A stretch of 64,000 nucleotides of DNA from Wenjunlia tyrosinilytica (GCF_014646055.1 NZ_BMMS01000027.1:61142-125141), one strand, 5' to 3'. Positions 43,901 through 53,420 are shown, counted from the first letter of the stretch. The notes: generated by a model not told the origin, from the sequence alone. Numbers and translations: made by a program.

Positions 43901-45451
43901 ATGCTGCACACCTTCGTCCACCCGGACGAGGAACTCGTGCGCGAGGCCGTCACCGAACCCTTCAAGAACTACCTCCGGAGTTCCATCGACCTGATGCGCG
44001 GCCTAGCCAAGGGGCTCGGCCTCGACCCGGTCCAGCACCAGGACCTGATCGTCAACCATGCGTTCGACCGGTATTTCCGGACCAGCGCCCTGTTCGGCAC
44101 CCCCGAGTCCTGCGCCGACTTCGCCCGCGAGCTGGCGAACATCGGCGTCGACGAGATCGCCTGCCTCATCGACTTCGGAGTCGGCGACAAGCAGGCGCTC
44201 GACGCGCTGCGCAACATCGTGGCCGTGCAGCACGCAGTCAGCAGTGGCCCGGGTGGCCGCACGCCCACCGTGTCGGAGGCGATTGCGCGGCACGGCGTCA
44301 CCCACCTGCAGTGCACCCCGGCCTTCGCGGGGCTTCTGCTGCTTGAACGAAAGGGCGCGCCGACGGAAAAGGGCCCGCTGCGCCGGCTCCTGGTCGGAGG
44401 GGACGCCGCGCCCCCCGAGCTCGCGGGGCGCCTGCGAGACACGGGCGTGACGGAGGTCTTCAACATGTACGGACCGACTGAGACCTGCGTCTGGTCGGCG
44501 GTCCAGCAGCTCGAAACCGACCGGCTGGGCCGGGTGACCGTTGGCGGACCGATCGCCAACACGACCCTCCAGGTTCTCGACGCCCGCCTGCAGCCGGTCC
44601 CGGCCGGAGTGCCCGGCGAACTCCACATTGGCGGCGCGGGCGTCGCACGAGGGTACTGGAATAGGCCCGGGCTGACGGCGGACCGGTTCATACCCGATCC
44701 GTTCGCCACCCGGACCGGCGCGCGGATGTACCGGACCGGCGACATCGTCCGCTCGCTCGGCGACGGTCGTCTGGAGTTCCTCGGTCGCGCCGACCACCAG
44801 GTGAAGGTGCGGGGATACCGCATCGAGCCAGGCGAGATCGAGAATGTGCTCGGTACGCACCCCGGGATCGACAGCTGCGCCGTGGTCGCCCGGCGGGACC
44901 GCGGCGGCGACGCCGCCCTGGTCGCGTTCGTCGTCCCCCGTGCGGGCACGGAGTGGGCAGAGTGGAGCGTCCGGGCGCACGCGAGGCGGCTGCTGCCCGA
45001 GCACATGGTGCCGTCGCAGATCGTCGACGTGGAAGGGCTGCCGTTGACGCTCAACGGGAAGGTCGACCGGGCAGCCCTGGTGGCACAGGCTAACGAGGTG
45101 GACGGGTCGCGCCGCGCCGCCTATGTGGCGCCGCGCAACCGGATCGAGGACTCCCTCCAGCAGATCTGGCAGGAACTGCTCGAACGGCCCGGCGTCGGTG
45201 TGCACGAGAACTTCTTCGAGATCGGTGGCCACTCGCTTCTCGCGGCGAAGCTGCACGCGCGGATCGTCGCGGCGGAGCTGGGCGACATCGAACTCGTCGA
45301 TCTCTTCAGTCACCCGACCATCGCAGGCCTCGGGGCACGGCTCGGCGATGGCGGCGACGCCGCGAACGTGCGGGTCCGGAGTATTGACAGCAGGGTGAGC
45401 AGGCAGCAGGCCGCCGCGCGTCGGCAGCAGCGCAGGAGGCAGGGCTCATGA
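40964..45451 (+). CDS. NRPS module 1: docking-C-A[LLM]-PCP, glycine-like code
   Basis: This 1495-residue NRPS has ATG 40964 preceded by GGGGGAAGGGG. Domains: TubC-type docking domain (1-60), condensation (about 65-490; HHIAADL at 191-197, final Gly replaced by Leu), adenylation from about 520, and PCP (Ser1424 in IGGHSLLAAKL). The A domain is split after motif A4 (FDISVLELLW, 715-724) by a luciferase-like monooxygenase of about 340 residues (about 752-1090; VDFSLFYFAAEPG, GLSFASGWQPDDF, EPFKNYLRSS), then resumes as VTHLQCTPAF. Specificity residues D716, I717, L720, Q1116, L1143, G1145, M1168, V1176, W1177 give DILQLGMVW, close to the glycine code DILQLGLIW. The LLM probably oxidises the tethered residue. 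The PKS gene overlaps by 4 nt. Confidence 0.93.
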   Translation: MVPESIAELVGSLAAQGVGVFLEEGRLQCRGPRGVLSAELLETIRGHRDEIVRFLEREHDPSRPHPLTAGQQSLLLHQRLTPNSVAYNLAFAANADNALDAESLDAALREVVTRHSILRTTYAWQDGEPTQRTQPVPARILDTQTVAAELVESTVEAFMDRPFDLEREAPIRAAIICTGLEDQRPVIVLVVHHIAADLWSIDVIVEQWLGGYRNRVDNGGPRSAPIGSNFIDQVRSEAAWLASSAADVERSLAFWRDRLGDEPAVLNLPFDRPHPAVQSFGGGRISLELDAALSTRIDALARKADVTPNMLFLSAFQVLLQKYSGSDDVVVGTPVAGRRTPPVQNAVGFFADPVVVRADLRGDPPFAHVLDATRANLLNALDHPYPFPLLVEQLNPVRDPRRSPLFQVMYVWQQTRQRHDQVRLTPLSSSGQRGAAYDLVLSVGQSGGRFSCSWSYNLGLFNRSTVERMAHAFLEILGGIVARPSDPISLLPSMSADELGAVRRVSAGPVTELCEPPWPEQFDSQARRTPTATALVCGDETLTYQQLADRVGRCSAALRARGVAEEVRVGLCIERSAALVVAMLAIARAGGVYVPLDPDYPADRLAHMASDSGIALCVADERGRLALRSHRGEVLDLDVLIGEAAALEPSPAAAVSGDALAYLIYTSGSTGRPKGVMVTRRNVANLFAGLDGSVGEGPGTAQAQPVWLAVTSVCFDISVLELLWTLCRGHQVVIEPELWTARARPVPSRDRRKVDFSLFYFAAEPGPRRGSEVYRLLLDGARFADTHGLHAVWLPERHFHAFGGAYPNPSVLAAAVAAVTERVGIRAGSVVLPLQDQLRVAEEWAAVDNLADGRVGLSFASGWQPDDFVLAPTRYADRRETMWQDIETVRRLWRGESAPRTNGVGAEVQVTTLPRPVQLELPAWATAAGSDETFRQAGERGLNILTHLLGQNIHELARRIRVYRESRAAAGHDEGVVTLMLHTFVHPDEELVREAVTEPFKNYLRSSIDLMRGLAKGLGLDPVQHQDLIVNHAFDRYFRTSALFGTPESCADFARELANIGVDEIACLIDFGVGDKQALDALRNIVAVQHAVSSGPGGRTPTVSEAIARHGVTHLQCTPAFAGLLLLERKGAPTEKGPLRRLLVGGDAAPPELAGRLRDTGVTEVFNMYGPTETCVWSAVQQLETDRLGRVTVGGPIANTTLQVLDARLQPVPAGVPGELHIGGAGVARGYWNRPGLTADRFIPDPFATRTGARMYRTGDIVRSLGDGRLEFLGRADHQVKVRGYRIEPGEIENVLGTHPGIDSCAVVARRDRGGDAALVAFVVPRAGTEWAEWSVRAHARRLLPEHMVPSQIVDVEGLPLTLNGKVDRAALVAQANEVDGSRRAAYVAPRNRIEDSLQQIWQELLERPGVGVHENFFEIGGHSLLAAKLHARIVAAELGDIELVDLFSHPTIAGLGARLGDGGDAANVRVRSIDSRVSRQQAAARRQQRRRQGS

Positions 45452-48400
45452 ACAATCAGCCCGCGGGCGACGACGGCGTTCAGCCCATCGCGGTCATCGG
45501 CATGGCTGGCCGCTTCCCGGGGGCGGCCGACCCGGAGGCGTTCTGGCGGAACATCGCAGCCGGAGTCGAGTCACTCGTCCGCCTCTCGGAGGACGACCTG
45601 ATCGCGGCCCGCGTCCCGGAGGAGCGGTACCGCGACCCACACTACGTGCGGGCCGCCACTGTGCTAGACGGCATGGACCGGTTCGACGCTGGGTACTTCG
45701 GCTTCACCCCGATGGAGGCGTCGATCCTCGACCCGCAGCACCGGCTGCTCCTCGAGTGCACTCAGGAGTTGTTCGACACAGCCGGGTACGACTCGTGCCG
45801 CCTGGATAAGACCACCGGTGTCTACGTCGGTGTCGGGTTCCCCTCGTACCTTGTCAACAACCTGTTGGCCCGCCCCGAGATCATCGAACAGGTCGGGATG
45901 CAGCGGATCTTCTTCGCCACCGATAAAGGGTTTGCGCCCACCAGGATCTCGCACAAGTTCGATCTGACCGGTCCGAGCATCGGTGTCGACACGGCGTGTT
46001 CAACCTCGCTCGTCGCGGTCCACCAGGCTTGCAGGGCGCTGCTGGCCTACGACTGCGACCTCGCGATCGCCGGTGGCGCCAGCTCGGTCTTGCCCAACGG
46101 CGTCGGTTACCAGTACCACGAGGGCGGCATCAGTTCTCTAGACGGGCACTGCCGGGCGTTTGACGCCCGTGCCGGGGGCACCCGGTTCGGCAGTGGCGTG
46201 GGGCTCGTCCTGCTCAAGCGGCTGGAGGACGCACTGGCCGACGGCGATCAGGTGCTCGCCGTGATCCGGGGTTCTGCGGTCAACAACGACGGGGCGTCGA
46301 AGGCGGGATTCACCGCGCCGAGCGCGACCGGCCAGGCCCTCGTCGTGGCGGAGGCCCTGGCCTTCGCCGAGGTGTCGCCGGATTCGGTCGGCTACGTCGA
46401 GGCCCACGGAACGGGGACCGTCATCGGTGACCCGATCGAGATCTCCGGTCTGACCCGGGCCTTCCGCAAGGGGACAGACCGACGGCAGTACTGCGCCATC
46501 GGGTCGGTCAAGACGAACGTCGGCCACCTCGATGTCGCGGCCGGCGTGAGCGGACTGATCAAGACCGTCCAGGCTCTGCGGCACGCGGAGCTGCCGCCCA
46601 GCCTGCATTGCGAGCAGCCCAACCCGGCGATCGACTTCGCGAGCAGCCCGTTCTACGTGAACACCGAGCTGCGCCCCTGGACGTCCTCCAGCGGTCCCCG
46701 GCGGGCCGGAGTGAGTTCGTTCGGGATCGGCGGCACGAACGCCCACGTGGTGCTGGAGGAGGCTCCCCCCCGGGGGGCTTCGGGGCCATCGCGCGCGGAG
46801 CATCTGGTGGTGGTCTCCGCCCGCTCGGCCGAGGCACTCGACCGCGCCCGGGCCGACCTCGCCGCCGCGTTCCGGAACGCAGTCGATGAGGCTCTGCCCG
46901 ATCTGGCCTTCACGCTCAGCGTCGGGCGGCGGGCGCACGCCCACCGTCAGGCCTTCGTCTGCCGCACCCGCGCGGAGGCGGTCGACCTGCTCGAAGGGGC
47001 CAGACCCTCAGCCGTCCGGTCGGGGATGCACACGGGGGATGCGCCGCGGATCGCGTTCCTCTTCCCCGGGCAGGGCGCCCAGCAAGTGCGGATGCTGGCC
47101 GACCTCCAACGCGGGGAGGAGGTCTTCCGGCGGGAGGTCGAGCGGTGCGCCATGCACGTCGAGAAACGTCTCGGCCTCGACATGTGCGAGGTGATCTACC
47201 CCGTTGGTCAGGGCGGCGACGCCCGTCTCGATGAGACATGGCTCACCCAACCCGCCCTGTTCGCGGTCTCATTGGCGACGGCCCGGCTCTGGCAGTCCTG
47301 GGGCGTCCAGCCGGACGTGCTGCTCGGACACAGTCTCGGTGAGTATGTCGCTGCGACGGTCGCTGAGGTCTTCGGCCCGGAGGACGCCCTGGACCTGGTG
47401 ATCGACCGGGCGCGCTTGATGAACGGTCTGCCCGCCGGGGCGATGACCGCGGTGTCGCTCGACGCGGCAGCGCTCGAACCGCTCCTCGGGCAGTGCTCTC
47501 TGGCGGCCGTCAATGCCCCTGGGCAGTGCGTCGCCTCGGGGCCGCTCGCGGCCGTCGAGGAGCTCGAGGCCCGGATGGCGGCCGCCGGCGTCGTGCACCG
47601 CAGGCTCCGCACCTCCCACGCGTTCCACTCGGCCATGCTGGACGAGGTCGCCGGAGCGTACCGGGAACGTGTGGCGCAGGCCCGGCCGGGTGTGCCGCGC
47701 ACACCGATCGTGTCGTGTCTGACGGGCCGCGTCCTGGAGCCCGGCGAGAGCTCCGATCCCGCGTACTGGGCCCGGCAGATGCGGGGCACGGTCAGGTTCG
47801 CCGAAGCGGTGCGGACCATCGCCGAGGACCCGCACCGCCTTTTCCTGGAAGTGGGGCCCGGCCGAACCCTGACCTCGATGGTGCGGAGGTCCGGCATCGC
47901 ACCCGAGCGCGCCCTCGCCTCGGCCCGGGGCGACGGCGACTCCCGGACAGACGGTGAGGCCCTGTTGGACGCGCTCGGCGCCCTCCACTGCGCCGGGGCT
48001 CCGGTTGCCTGGGAGCGGTTCTGGGCGGGCGAGCGGCGGCACCGCCTGCCGCTGCCGAGCTACCCCTTCGAGCGGCAGCGTCACTGGATCGACCCGAACC
48101 CGGCGGAGCGGCCCGCCCTCGAAATCCCGGCGGCGAGTCGGGACGGCGAGACTCTGTCCGCCCGTACCTGGCGCCCGGCCCCGCTCGATCCGGGTCCGTC
48201 CAAGCGGCCGGCCGGGGGCGACTGGCTGCTGCTGGTGGCGGACGACGCGCTCGGATGTGCGCTGGAGGCCCGCCTCGCCCAGCGCGGGGCGTCGGTGGTG
48301 CGGATCCGGCCGGGTGTCGAACTCGCCGAGACCGCTGAAGAGTTCGTCGTAGACCCGGCACGCCCGGACCTCGTCGAGCGCCTGCTCGAGGCACTTGAGG

Positions 48401-51400
48401 AGCGCGGTCGGACGCCGAGCGACGTCGTGCTGGCCTGCGACCGCGGGGCGGCCGAGAACGTCGATGCCGCCCAGCGCGCAGGGCTGGAGACCGCGGCGGT
48501 CTGGATCCGGGCCCTGGCCTCGCGGGCGACAGGTGAGCCCGTCCGGCTCGCTGTGGTGGCCGACCGGCTGGCCCGAGTCCTGCCGAGTGACGAACCGGCG
48601 ACCGCCATGGGGTCGCTGGTCGGCTTCTGCCGCGCGGCCGCCGAACACCCCGAGCTGGCGGTCGCCTGCATCGACATCGACGAGCCCAGCGCCGCGGAAG
48701 CCGCCGACGCCGTCCTCGCGGAGCTGACGGCTGGCCCGGCCGACGCCCTTGTCGCGTATCGGTCGGGCCGGCGCCACATCGAGTCGTACGAGCCGGTCGC
48801 TCGGGCCGAGGGCGGTGCGCGCGCGAGTGGGAGCTATCTCGTCACCGGCGGGTACGACGGCCTGTCCGCGATCCTCGCCCGCCGCCTCGCCGAACGGCAC
48901 GGCGCACGGCTCACCCTGGCCGGGCCGGAGCCGGTGCCGCCCAGGACCGAGTGGCCGGGCTGGTTCGGCGAAGACACCGGAGTGGAGTTGGCGCGCGGCG
49001 CGGCCGAGGCCGAGGCCGGCGTCGTCACGGGCGCCCTGCGCCACGATGTCGAGGCACTGTCGGACGTTGAGCGGGAGCTCGCCGCCGAGGCGGGCCCGGG
49101 GTTGCCGCTCGAGCTGGTCGGGGCGACCCTGAACCGGCTGTGCGGCAGCTACGTGCACGGCACGCTTCTCCGGGCAGGCGTCGACCTGACCGAGGGGCAG
49201 GTGTACAAGCGATCCGAGATCGCCCGGCGGATGCGAATCCTGCCGATCTTCGAGAAATTCCTCGACTTCTTCCTTGAGGTGCTCCACGAGGATGGGGTCA
49301 TCCGTCGGGAGGGCGACCGGATCGAGGTCCTGATCGGTCCGGAGGCCGTGCCCCCCGCTGACTCCGTCGCCGCCAGGGCGCTACTGCCGGGATTCGAAGC
49401 GACTATCGACTTCCTGGAACACTGCGTCGCCCACTACCCGGCGGCCCTCAGCGGCGACATCGACGCGATCGGGGTGCTCTTCCCAGAGGGAGACCCCAAG
49501 CCGCTGGAGGCAGCGTTCCGCCGGCTGTTGGACGGGAGCAACTTCGACGTCTACGCGGGGCTGCTGGGCCGCCTGCTCGCCCGGCTGCCCGAGGGCCGAC
49601 CGGGGCGGCCCCTCCGAATCCTCGAAGTCGGCGGTGGAAATGGACAGTTGACCCGGCTCATCGCCCCGATGCTGAGCGAGCGGGAGGTGGAGTACCGGTT
49701 CACCGATCTCGGCGGCTCGTTTGTCCGCCGGGCGCGGGAGGAACTGGCCGACCTGGGCTTCGGCGACCTGCGCTGCCAAATTTTGGACATCACGAAGGAC
49801 CCGGTCGCCCAAGGCTTCGAACCGTACTCGTTCGACGCAGTGATCGGCTTTGACGTCGTCCACGCCACCCGGCGGATCGACCGGACGTCGGAGAACCTGC
49901 GCGGGCTGCTCGCGCCCGGCGGACTGCTCTGCCTCGTCGAGGCGGTGGCCTCGCTGCGCTGGGTCGAGATGCTGTGGGGTCTGGCCGAGGGATGGTGGCT
50001 GTTCGAGGACCATGAGGTCAGGACAGGGTCGCCGCTGGTACCGCTGGACACCTGGGACCGAGTCCTCGGCGAACTGCCGTTCGCGGACACCGTGTCGTTC
50101 CCACGTGATCGGGCGGCCCGGGAAAGCACGTACTACGGACTGGTCCTCGCCCAGCAGCCCGAGGTATTCGACACCCCTGACCGTTCCGCAAAGCTGGCAC
50201 GCCGGGCCGAGGAGATCCTCCAGATCAACCGCACGCGTATCCAGGCCGTCCGCGATCTCGAGGCGGCCGGAGCGGAAGTCCTGCTGGTCCGGGTGGACCT
50301 GACCTCCCCCGTACAGGTGGCCGAGGCCGTCGCGACCGCCCGGACGCGCTTCGGCGCGCTGGACGGAGTCGTCCACGCTCCGGAGACGGTGGGCGGGGAG
50401 CCGGGCCAGGACTGGACCCCGGCGAGCCTGCGGGCCCTGGCTGCTGCCCACGGCCGGATGGCGCGGGCGGTCGAGGCGGCTGCCGCTGACACGGGCGTGG
50501 AGAGCGTCACGTATGTCTCGCTAGACGCCGCTCCCGGCGGCGGGGATGCTCTACGGGCCGCGACCGTGGCCGGACTGCTTGACGCGTTCGCCGCTTCCGG
50601 CGGTGCCGGCAGCCGGTCGGGGTCGATCCACTGGAACGGCGACGAGGAGCTCAACCAGCTGGACGACGCCATCGGCAGCTCGGGTGTGATCCACGTGTCG
50701 GCACAGAGCCCTGCGGCGGCACGAGCGGCGGGCACCGACCGGCAGCGAGCCTGGCTCGAGGCCCGTGGCACCCGCGGCGACCCGGCGGAGGACGTCGAGC
50801 GGGAGCTCCTGGTGATCTTCCAGCAGCTCTTCGGAATGGACGCGATCGGCCTCGATGACGACTTCTACCAACTCGGCGGCGACTCGCTGCTGGCCGTTCA
50901 GGTGGTGGCACGGGTGCGGCGGCGCTTCGGCGTGGACATCGCGGTCAAGGCGGTCCTCCAGGCTCCCACGGTCGCGAGGCTCGCTCAGCGGGTGCGCGCG
51001 ACGGGTCAGGGCGGCCAGCACACGGACACGCCCCTGCTGCGCGTTCCGCGGCACGATCTGATGCCGCTGTCGTTCGGTCAGGAGTCGCTGTGGCTCGCCG
51101 AGGAGCTCCACGGGCCGAGCGCGACGTACAACATCCCCGGCGCGGTGCGTCTGATCGGGAGGTTGGAGACCGGGGCGCTGCGGCGGTCCCTGCGCCAGGT
51201 CATCCAGCGGCACGAGGTGCTGCGCACCACCATCCACGCCGTGGACGGACTGCCGGGGCAGCGGGTGCACGACGAGCTGAACGTCGAGTTGCCCGTGCGA
51301 GACGTGCGCGAGGAGCAGATCAGCGACCTGGCCCAGGAGCACGCGCGGACGGTGTTCGATCTCACGTCCGGGCCGCTGATCCGGGTGACCCTGCTCCGGG

Positions 51401-53418
51401 TCGGCCCCGAGGACCACGTGCTTCTGGTGAACATCCACCACATCGTGTCCGACGGCTGGTCACTCGGCGTGCTGGTGGAGGAACTCGTCACCTTGTACTC
51501 GGCATTCGTCCGCGGCGGACCGTCGCCGCTCGAACGACTGGATCACCAGTACGTGGACTTCGCGCAGTGGCAGCGCCGCTGGCTGGAGGGCGAGGTCTTC
51601 GACCGGCAACTCGCCTTCTGGCGGCGCAAGCTCGCCGGAGCGCCGTCGCTACTGGAGCTGCCGACCGATCGGCCGCGCCCCGAGATCCAACGGATCCACA
51701 ACGCGGTCCGGAAGTTCGTGGTCCCTCCTGAGGTCTCGGCGGACCTCGTGGCGCTCGGCAGGGCCGAGGGGGCGACCCTCTTCATGGTGCTGCTCGCCGC
51801 GTTCAAGGTCTTGCTCGCCCGCTACTCCGAGCGGACCGACATCATCGTCGGAACGACGAGCGCCAACAGGACCCGCGCCGTCTTCGAGCAGATGATCGGC
51901 ATGTTCGTGAACAACCTGGCACTGCGGACCGACCTGTCCGGGAACCCGACGTTCCGTGAACTCCTGGCCCGGGTCCGTGACACGGCAGTGGACGCCTACG
52001 CACACCAGGACCTGCCGTTCCGGACTCTCGTGGACGAGCTGCGTCAGGATCGGAGTACGGCCGTCACACCGGTGTTTCAGGTTCTCTTCCTGCTGCAGAA
52101 GCTGAACATCACCCTGGAACTGCCGGGGATCACCGCGCACACGCTCGAAGTTGACGCGCTCCACACCAAGTTCGACCTGACCCTGTTCATGGAGGAGCAA
52201 GAGAACGGGATCGAAGGCACCTTCATCTACAACGCGGAGCTCTTCGACGAGCCGACCGTCGAGCGCATGGCGGCACACCTCCGGCGGCTCCTGGTGAGCG
52301 CGGTGGCCGCGCCGGACATCCGAATCGAATCACTGCGGATGGCGACCGATGACGAGGAGAGAGTGCGTCACATGGCCGAGGCGAGCGCGAAGACGTCGAT
52401 GCTCCAGTCGCTGCATAGCGCGAAGCGGCGCTCGGTGGAGATCGCCGGGATCAACCCAGTCACCACCGGATTCCTGCCGGGACTGCCCGATACGCCGCTC
52501 GTCGTGGAGCCGGCCGTCGTGCGCGCCGACCTGCCAGGCTGGCTGCGGTCACACCGCGGGGTCGTCGATTCCCAATTGCACCGGCACGGTGCGCTGCTGT
52601 TTCGCGGCTTCCACGGCGGCTCGGTCGAGAAGTTCGAGGAAGTGGCGCACGCGATCTGCGCGACACTCTACCGGGAGTACGGGGACCTGCCGAGGGAGGG
52701 CGACTCGGTACAGGTCTACAAGTCGACTCCGTACCCCAGCGACCGATCGATTCTCTTCCACAACGAGAGTTCCCACCTCAGCAGCTGGCCGATGCGGCAG
52801 CTGTTCTCCTGCATCGTCGCACCGCAGGACGGCGGGGAGACCCCGGTCGTCGACTGCCGGAAGGTCTACGCTGGCCTCCGGCCCGAGCTGATCGAGATGT
52901 TCCGGCGTAGGAGGCTGCGTTACGTCCGCAACTTCATCGAGTCGGTCGATGTGAGCTGGTCCCAGTTCTACGGGACGGATGATCGCGCGTTCGTGGAGCG
53001 TAAGTGCCGCGAGGAGGGCACCGGTTTCGAGTGGGCCCTGGACGGGACGCTGAGGACCTGGCGGGTCGCCGACGCGGTCGTCCGGCACCCGCGAACCGGG
53101 GAGATGGTGTTCTTCAACCAACTGGCTCTCCATCACGCCTCGTGTCTCGACCCCGACACCCGTCGGTCCCTGGGCGCCCTCTACGGCGAGCAGGGCATGC
53201 CGCGCAACGTCTACTGGGGTGACGGCTCCCTCATCGAGGACGAGGTGGTCGCCGAGGTCCGGGAGTTGATGGATCGTGAGGCGATCACCTTCCGCTGGCA
53301 GGAGGGCGACGTGCTGGTCATCGACAACATGCTCGTCGCGCATTCGCGGCTGCCCTTCGTCGGTCCGCGGAAGATCGTCGTGGCCCTCGGCGACATGATG
53401 GAAGCGGAGACCCACTGA
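45448..53418 (+). CDS. Hybrid PKS-NRPS: KS-AT-KR(MT)-ACP-C-TauD
   Basis: 2656 residues. KS (about 10-440) has Cys184 in DTACSTSL and both catalytic His motifs (EAHGTGT, KTNVGHLD). AT (about 530-820) has Ser629 in GHSLGEY and HAFHS near 724, which favours malonyl-CoA. A ketoreductase follows (structural half about 920-1120, SYLVTGGYDG near 1129), with a methyltransferase inserted (about 1190-1560; ILEVGGGNGQ at 1391). The KR catalytic YAAAN motif is missing, so the keto group should stay. ACP Ser1813 (LGGDSLLAV) leads to a C domain with HHIVSDG at 1997-2003. The last 340 residues are a TauD-type Fe(II)/2-oxoglutarate hydroxylase with H2438-x-E2440, H2632 and R2641. The partner A domain is in the next protein. 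Confidence 0.93.
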   Translation: MNNQPAGDDGVQPIAVIGMAGRFPGAADPEAFWRNIAAGVESLVRLSEDDLIAARVPEERYRDPHYVRAATVLDGMDRFDAGYFGFTPMEASILDPQHRLLLECTQELFDTAGYDSCRLDKTTGVYVGVGFPSYLVNNLLARPEIIEQVGMQRIFFATDKGFAPTRISHKFDLTGPSIGVDTACSTSLVAVHQACRALLAYDCDLAIAGGASSVLPNGVGYQYHEGGISSLDGHCRAFDARAGGTRFGSGVGLVLLKRLEDALADGDQVLAVIRGSAVNNDGASKAGFTAPSATGQALVVAEALAFAEVSPDSVGYVEAHGTGTVIGDPIEISGLTRAFRKGTDRRQYCAIGSVKTNVGHLDVAAGVSGLIKTVQALRHAELPPSLHCEQPNPAIDFASSPFYVNTELRPWTSSSGPRRAGVSSFGIGGTNAHVVLEEAPPRGASGPSRAEHLVVVSARSAEALDRARADLAAAFRNAVDEALPDLAFTLSVGRRAHAHRQAFVCRTRAEAVDLLEGARPSAVRSGMHTGDAPRIAFLFPGQGAQQVRMLADLQRGEEVFRREVERCAMHVEKRLGLDMCEVIYPVGQGGDARLDETWLTQPALFAVSLATARLWQSWGVQPDVLLGHSLGEYVAATVAEVFGPEDALDLVIDRARLMNGLPAGAMTAVSLDAAALEPLLGQCSLAAVNAPGQCVASGPLAAVEELEARMAAAGVVHRRLRTSHAFHSAMLDEVAGAYRERVAQARPGVPRTPIVSCLTGRVLEPGESSDPAYWARQMRGTVRFAEAVRTIAEDPHRLFLEVGPGRTLTSMVRRSGIAPERALASARGDGDSRTDGEALLDALGALHCAGAPVAWERFWAGERRHRLPLPSYPFERQRHWIDPNPAERPALEIPAASRDGETLSARTWRPAPLDPGPSKRPAGGDWLLLVADDALGCALEARLAQRGASVVRIRPGVELAETAEEFVVDPARPDLVERLLEALEERGRTPSDVVLACDRGAAENVDAAQRAGLETAAVWIRALASRATGEPVRLAVVADRLARVLPSDEPATAMGSLVGFCRAAAEHPELAVACIDIDEPSAAEAADAVLAELTAGPADALVAYRSGRRHIESYEPVARAEGGARASGSYLVTGGYDGLSAILARRLAERHGARLTLAGPEPVPPRTEWPGWFGEDTGVELARGAAEAEAGVVTGALRHDVEALSDVERELAAEAGPGLPLELVGATLNRLCGSYVHGTLLRAGVDLTEGQVYKRSEIARRMRILPIFEKFLDFFLEVLHEDGVIRREGDRIEVLIGPEAVPPADSVAARALLPGFEATIDFLEHCVAHYPAALSGDIDAIGVLFPEGDPKPLEAAFRRLLDGSNFDVYAGLLGRLLARLPEGRPGRPLRILEVGGGNGQLTRLIAPMLSEREVEYRFTDLGGSFVRRAREELADLGFGDLRCQILDITKDPVAQGFEPYSFDAVIGFDVVHATRRIDRTSENLRGLLAPGGLLCLVEAVASLRWVEMLWGLAEGWWLFEDHEVRTGSPLVPLDTWDRVLGELPFADTVSFPRDRAARESTYYGLVLAQQPEVFDTPDRSAKLARRAEEILQINRTRIQAVRDLEAAGAEVLLVRVDLTSPVQVAEAVATARTRFGALDGVVHAPETVGGEPGQDWTPASLRALAAAHGRMARAVEAAAADTGVESVTYVSLDAAPGGGDALRAATVAGLLDAFAASGGAGSRSGSIHWNGDEELNQLDDAIGSSGVIHVSAQSPAAARAAGTDRQRAWLEARGTRGDPAEDVERELLVIFQQLFGMDAIGLDDDFYQLGGDSLLAVQVVARVRRRFGVDIAVKAVLQAPTVARLAQRVRATGQGGQHTDTPLLRVPRHDLMPLSFGQESLWLAEELHGPSATYNIPGAVRLIGRLETGALRRSLRQVIQRHEVLRTTIHAVDGLPGQRVHDELNVELPVRDVREEQISDLAQEHARTVFDLTSGPLIRVTLLRVGPEDHVLLVNIHHIVSDGWSLGVLVEELVTLYSAFVRGGPSPLERLDHQYVDFAQWQRRWLEGEVFDRQLAFWRRKLAGAPSLLELPTDRPRPEIQRIHNAVRKFVVPPEVSADLVALGRAEGATLFMVLLAAFKVLLARYSERTDIIVGTTSANRTRAVFEQMIGMFVNNLALRTDLSGNPTFRELLARVRDTAVDAYAHQDLPFRTLVDELRQDRSTAVTPVFQVLFLLQKLNITLELPGITAHTLEVDALHTKFDLTLFMEEQENGIEGTFIYNAELFDEPTVERMAAHLRRLLVSAVAAPDIRIESLRMATDDEERVRHMAEASAKTSMLQSLHSAKRRSVEIAGINPVTTGFLPGLPDTPLVVEPAVVRADLPGWLRSHRGVVDSQLHRHGALLFRGFHGGSVEKFEEVAHAICATLYREYGDLPREGDSVQVYKSTPYPSDRSILFHNESSHLSSWPMRQLFSCIVAPQDGGETPVVDCRKVYAGLRPELIEMFRRRRLRYVRNFIESVDVSWSQFYGTDDRAFVERKCREEGTGFEWALDGTLRTWRVADAVVRHPRTGEMVFFNQLALHHASCLDPDTRRSLGALYGEQGMPRNVYWGDGSLIEDEVVAEVRELMDREAITFRWQEGDVLVIDNMLVAHSRLPFVGPRKIVVALGDMMEAETH

Positions 53419-53420
53419 CG

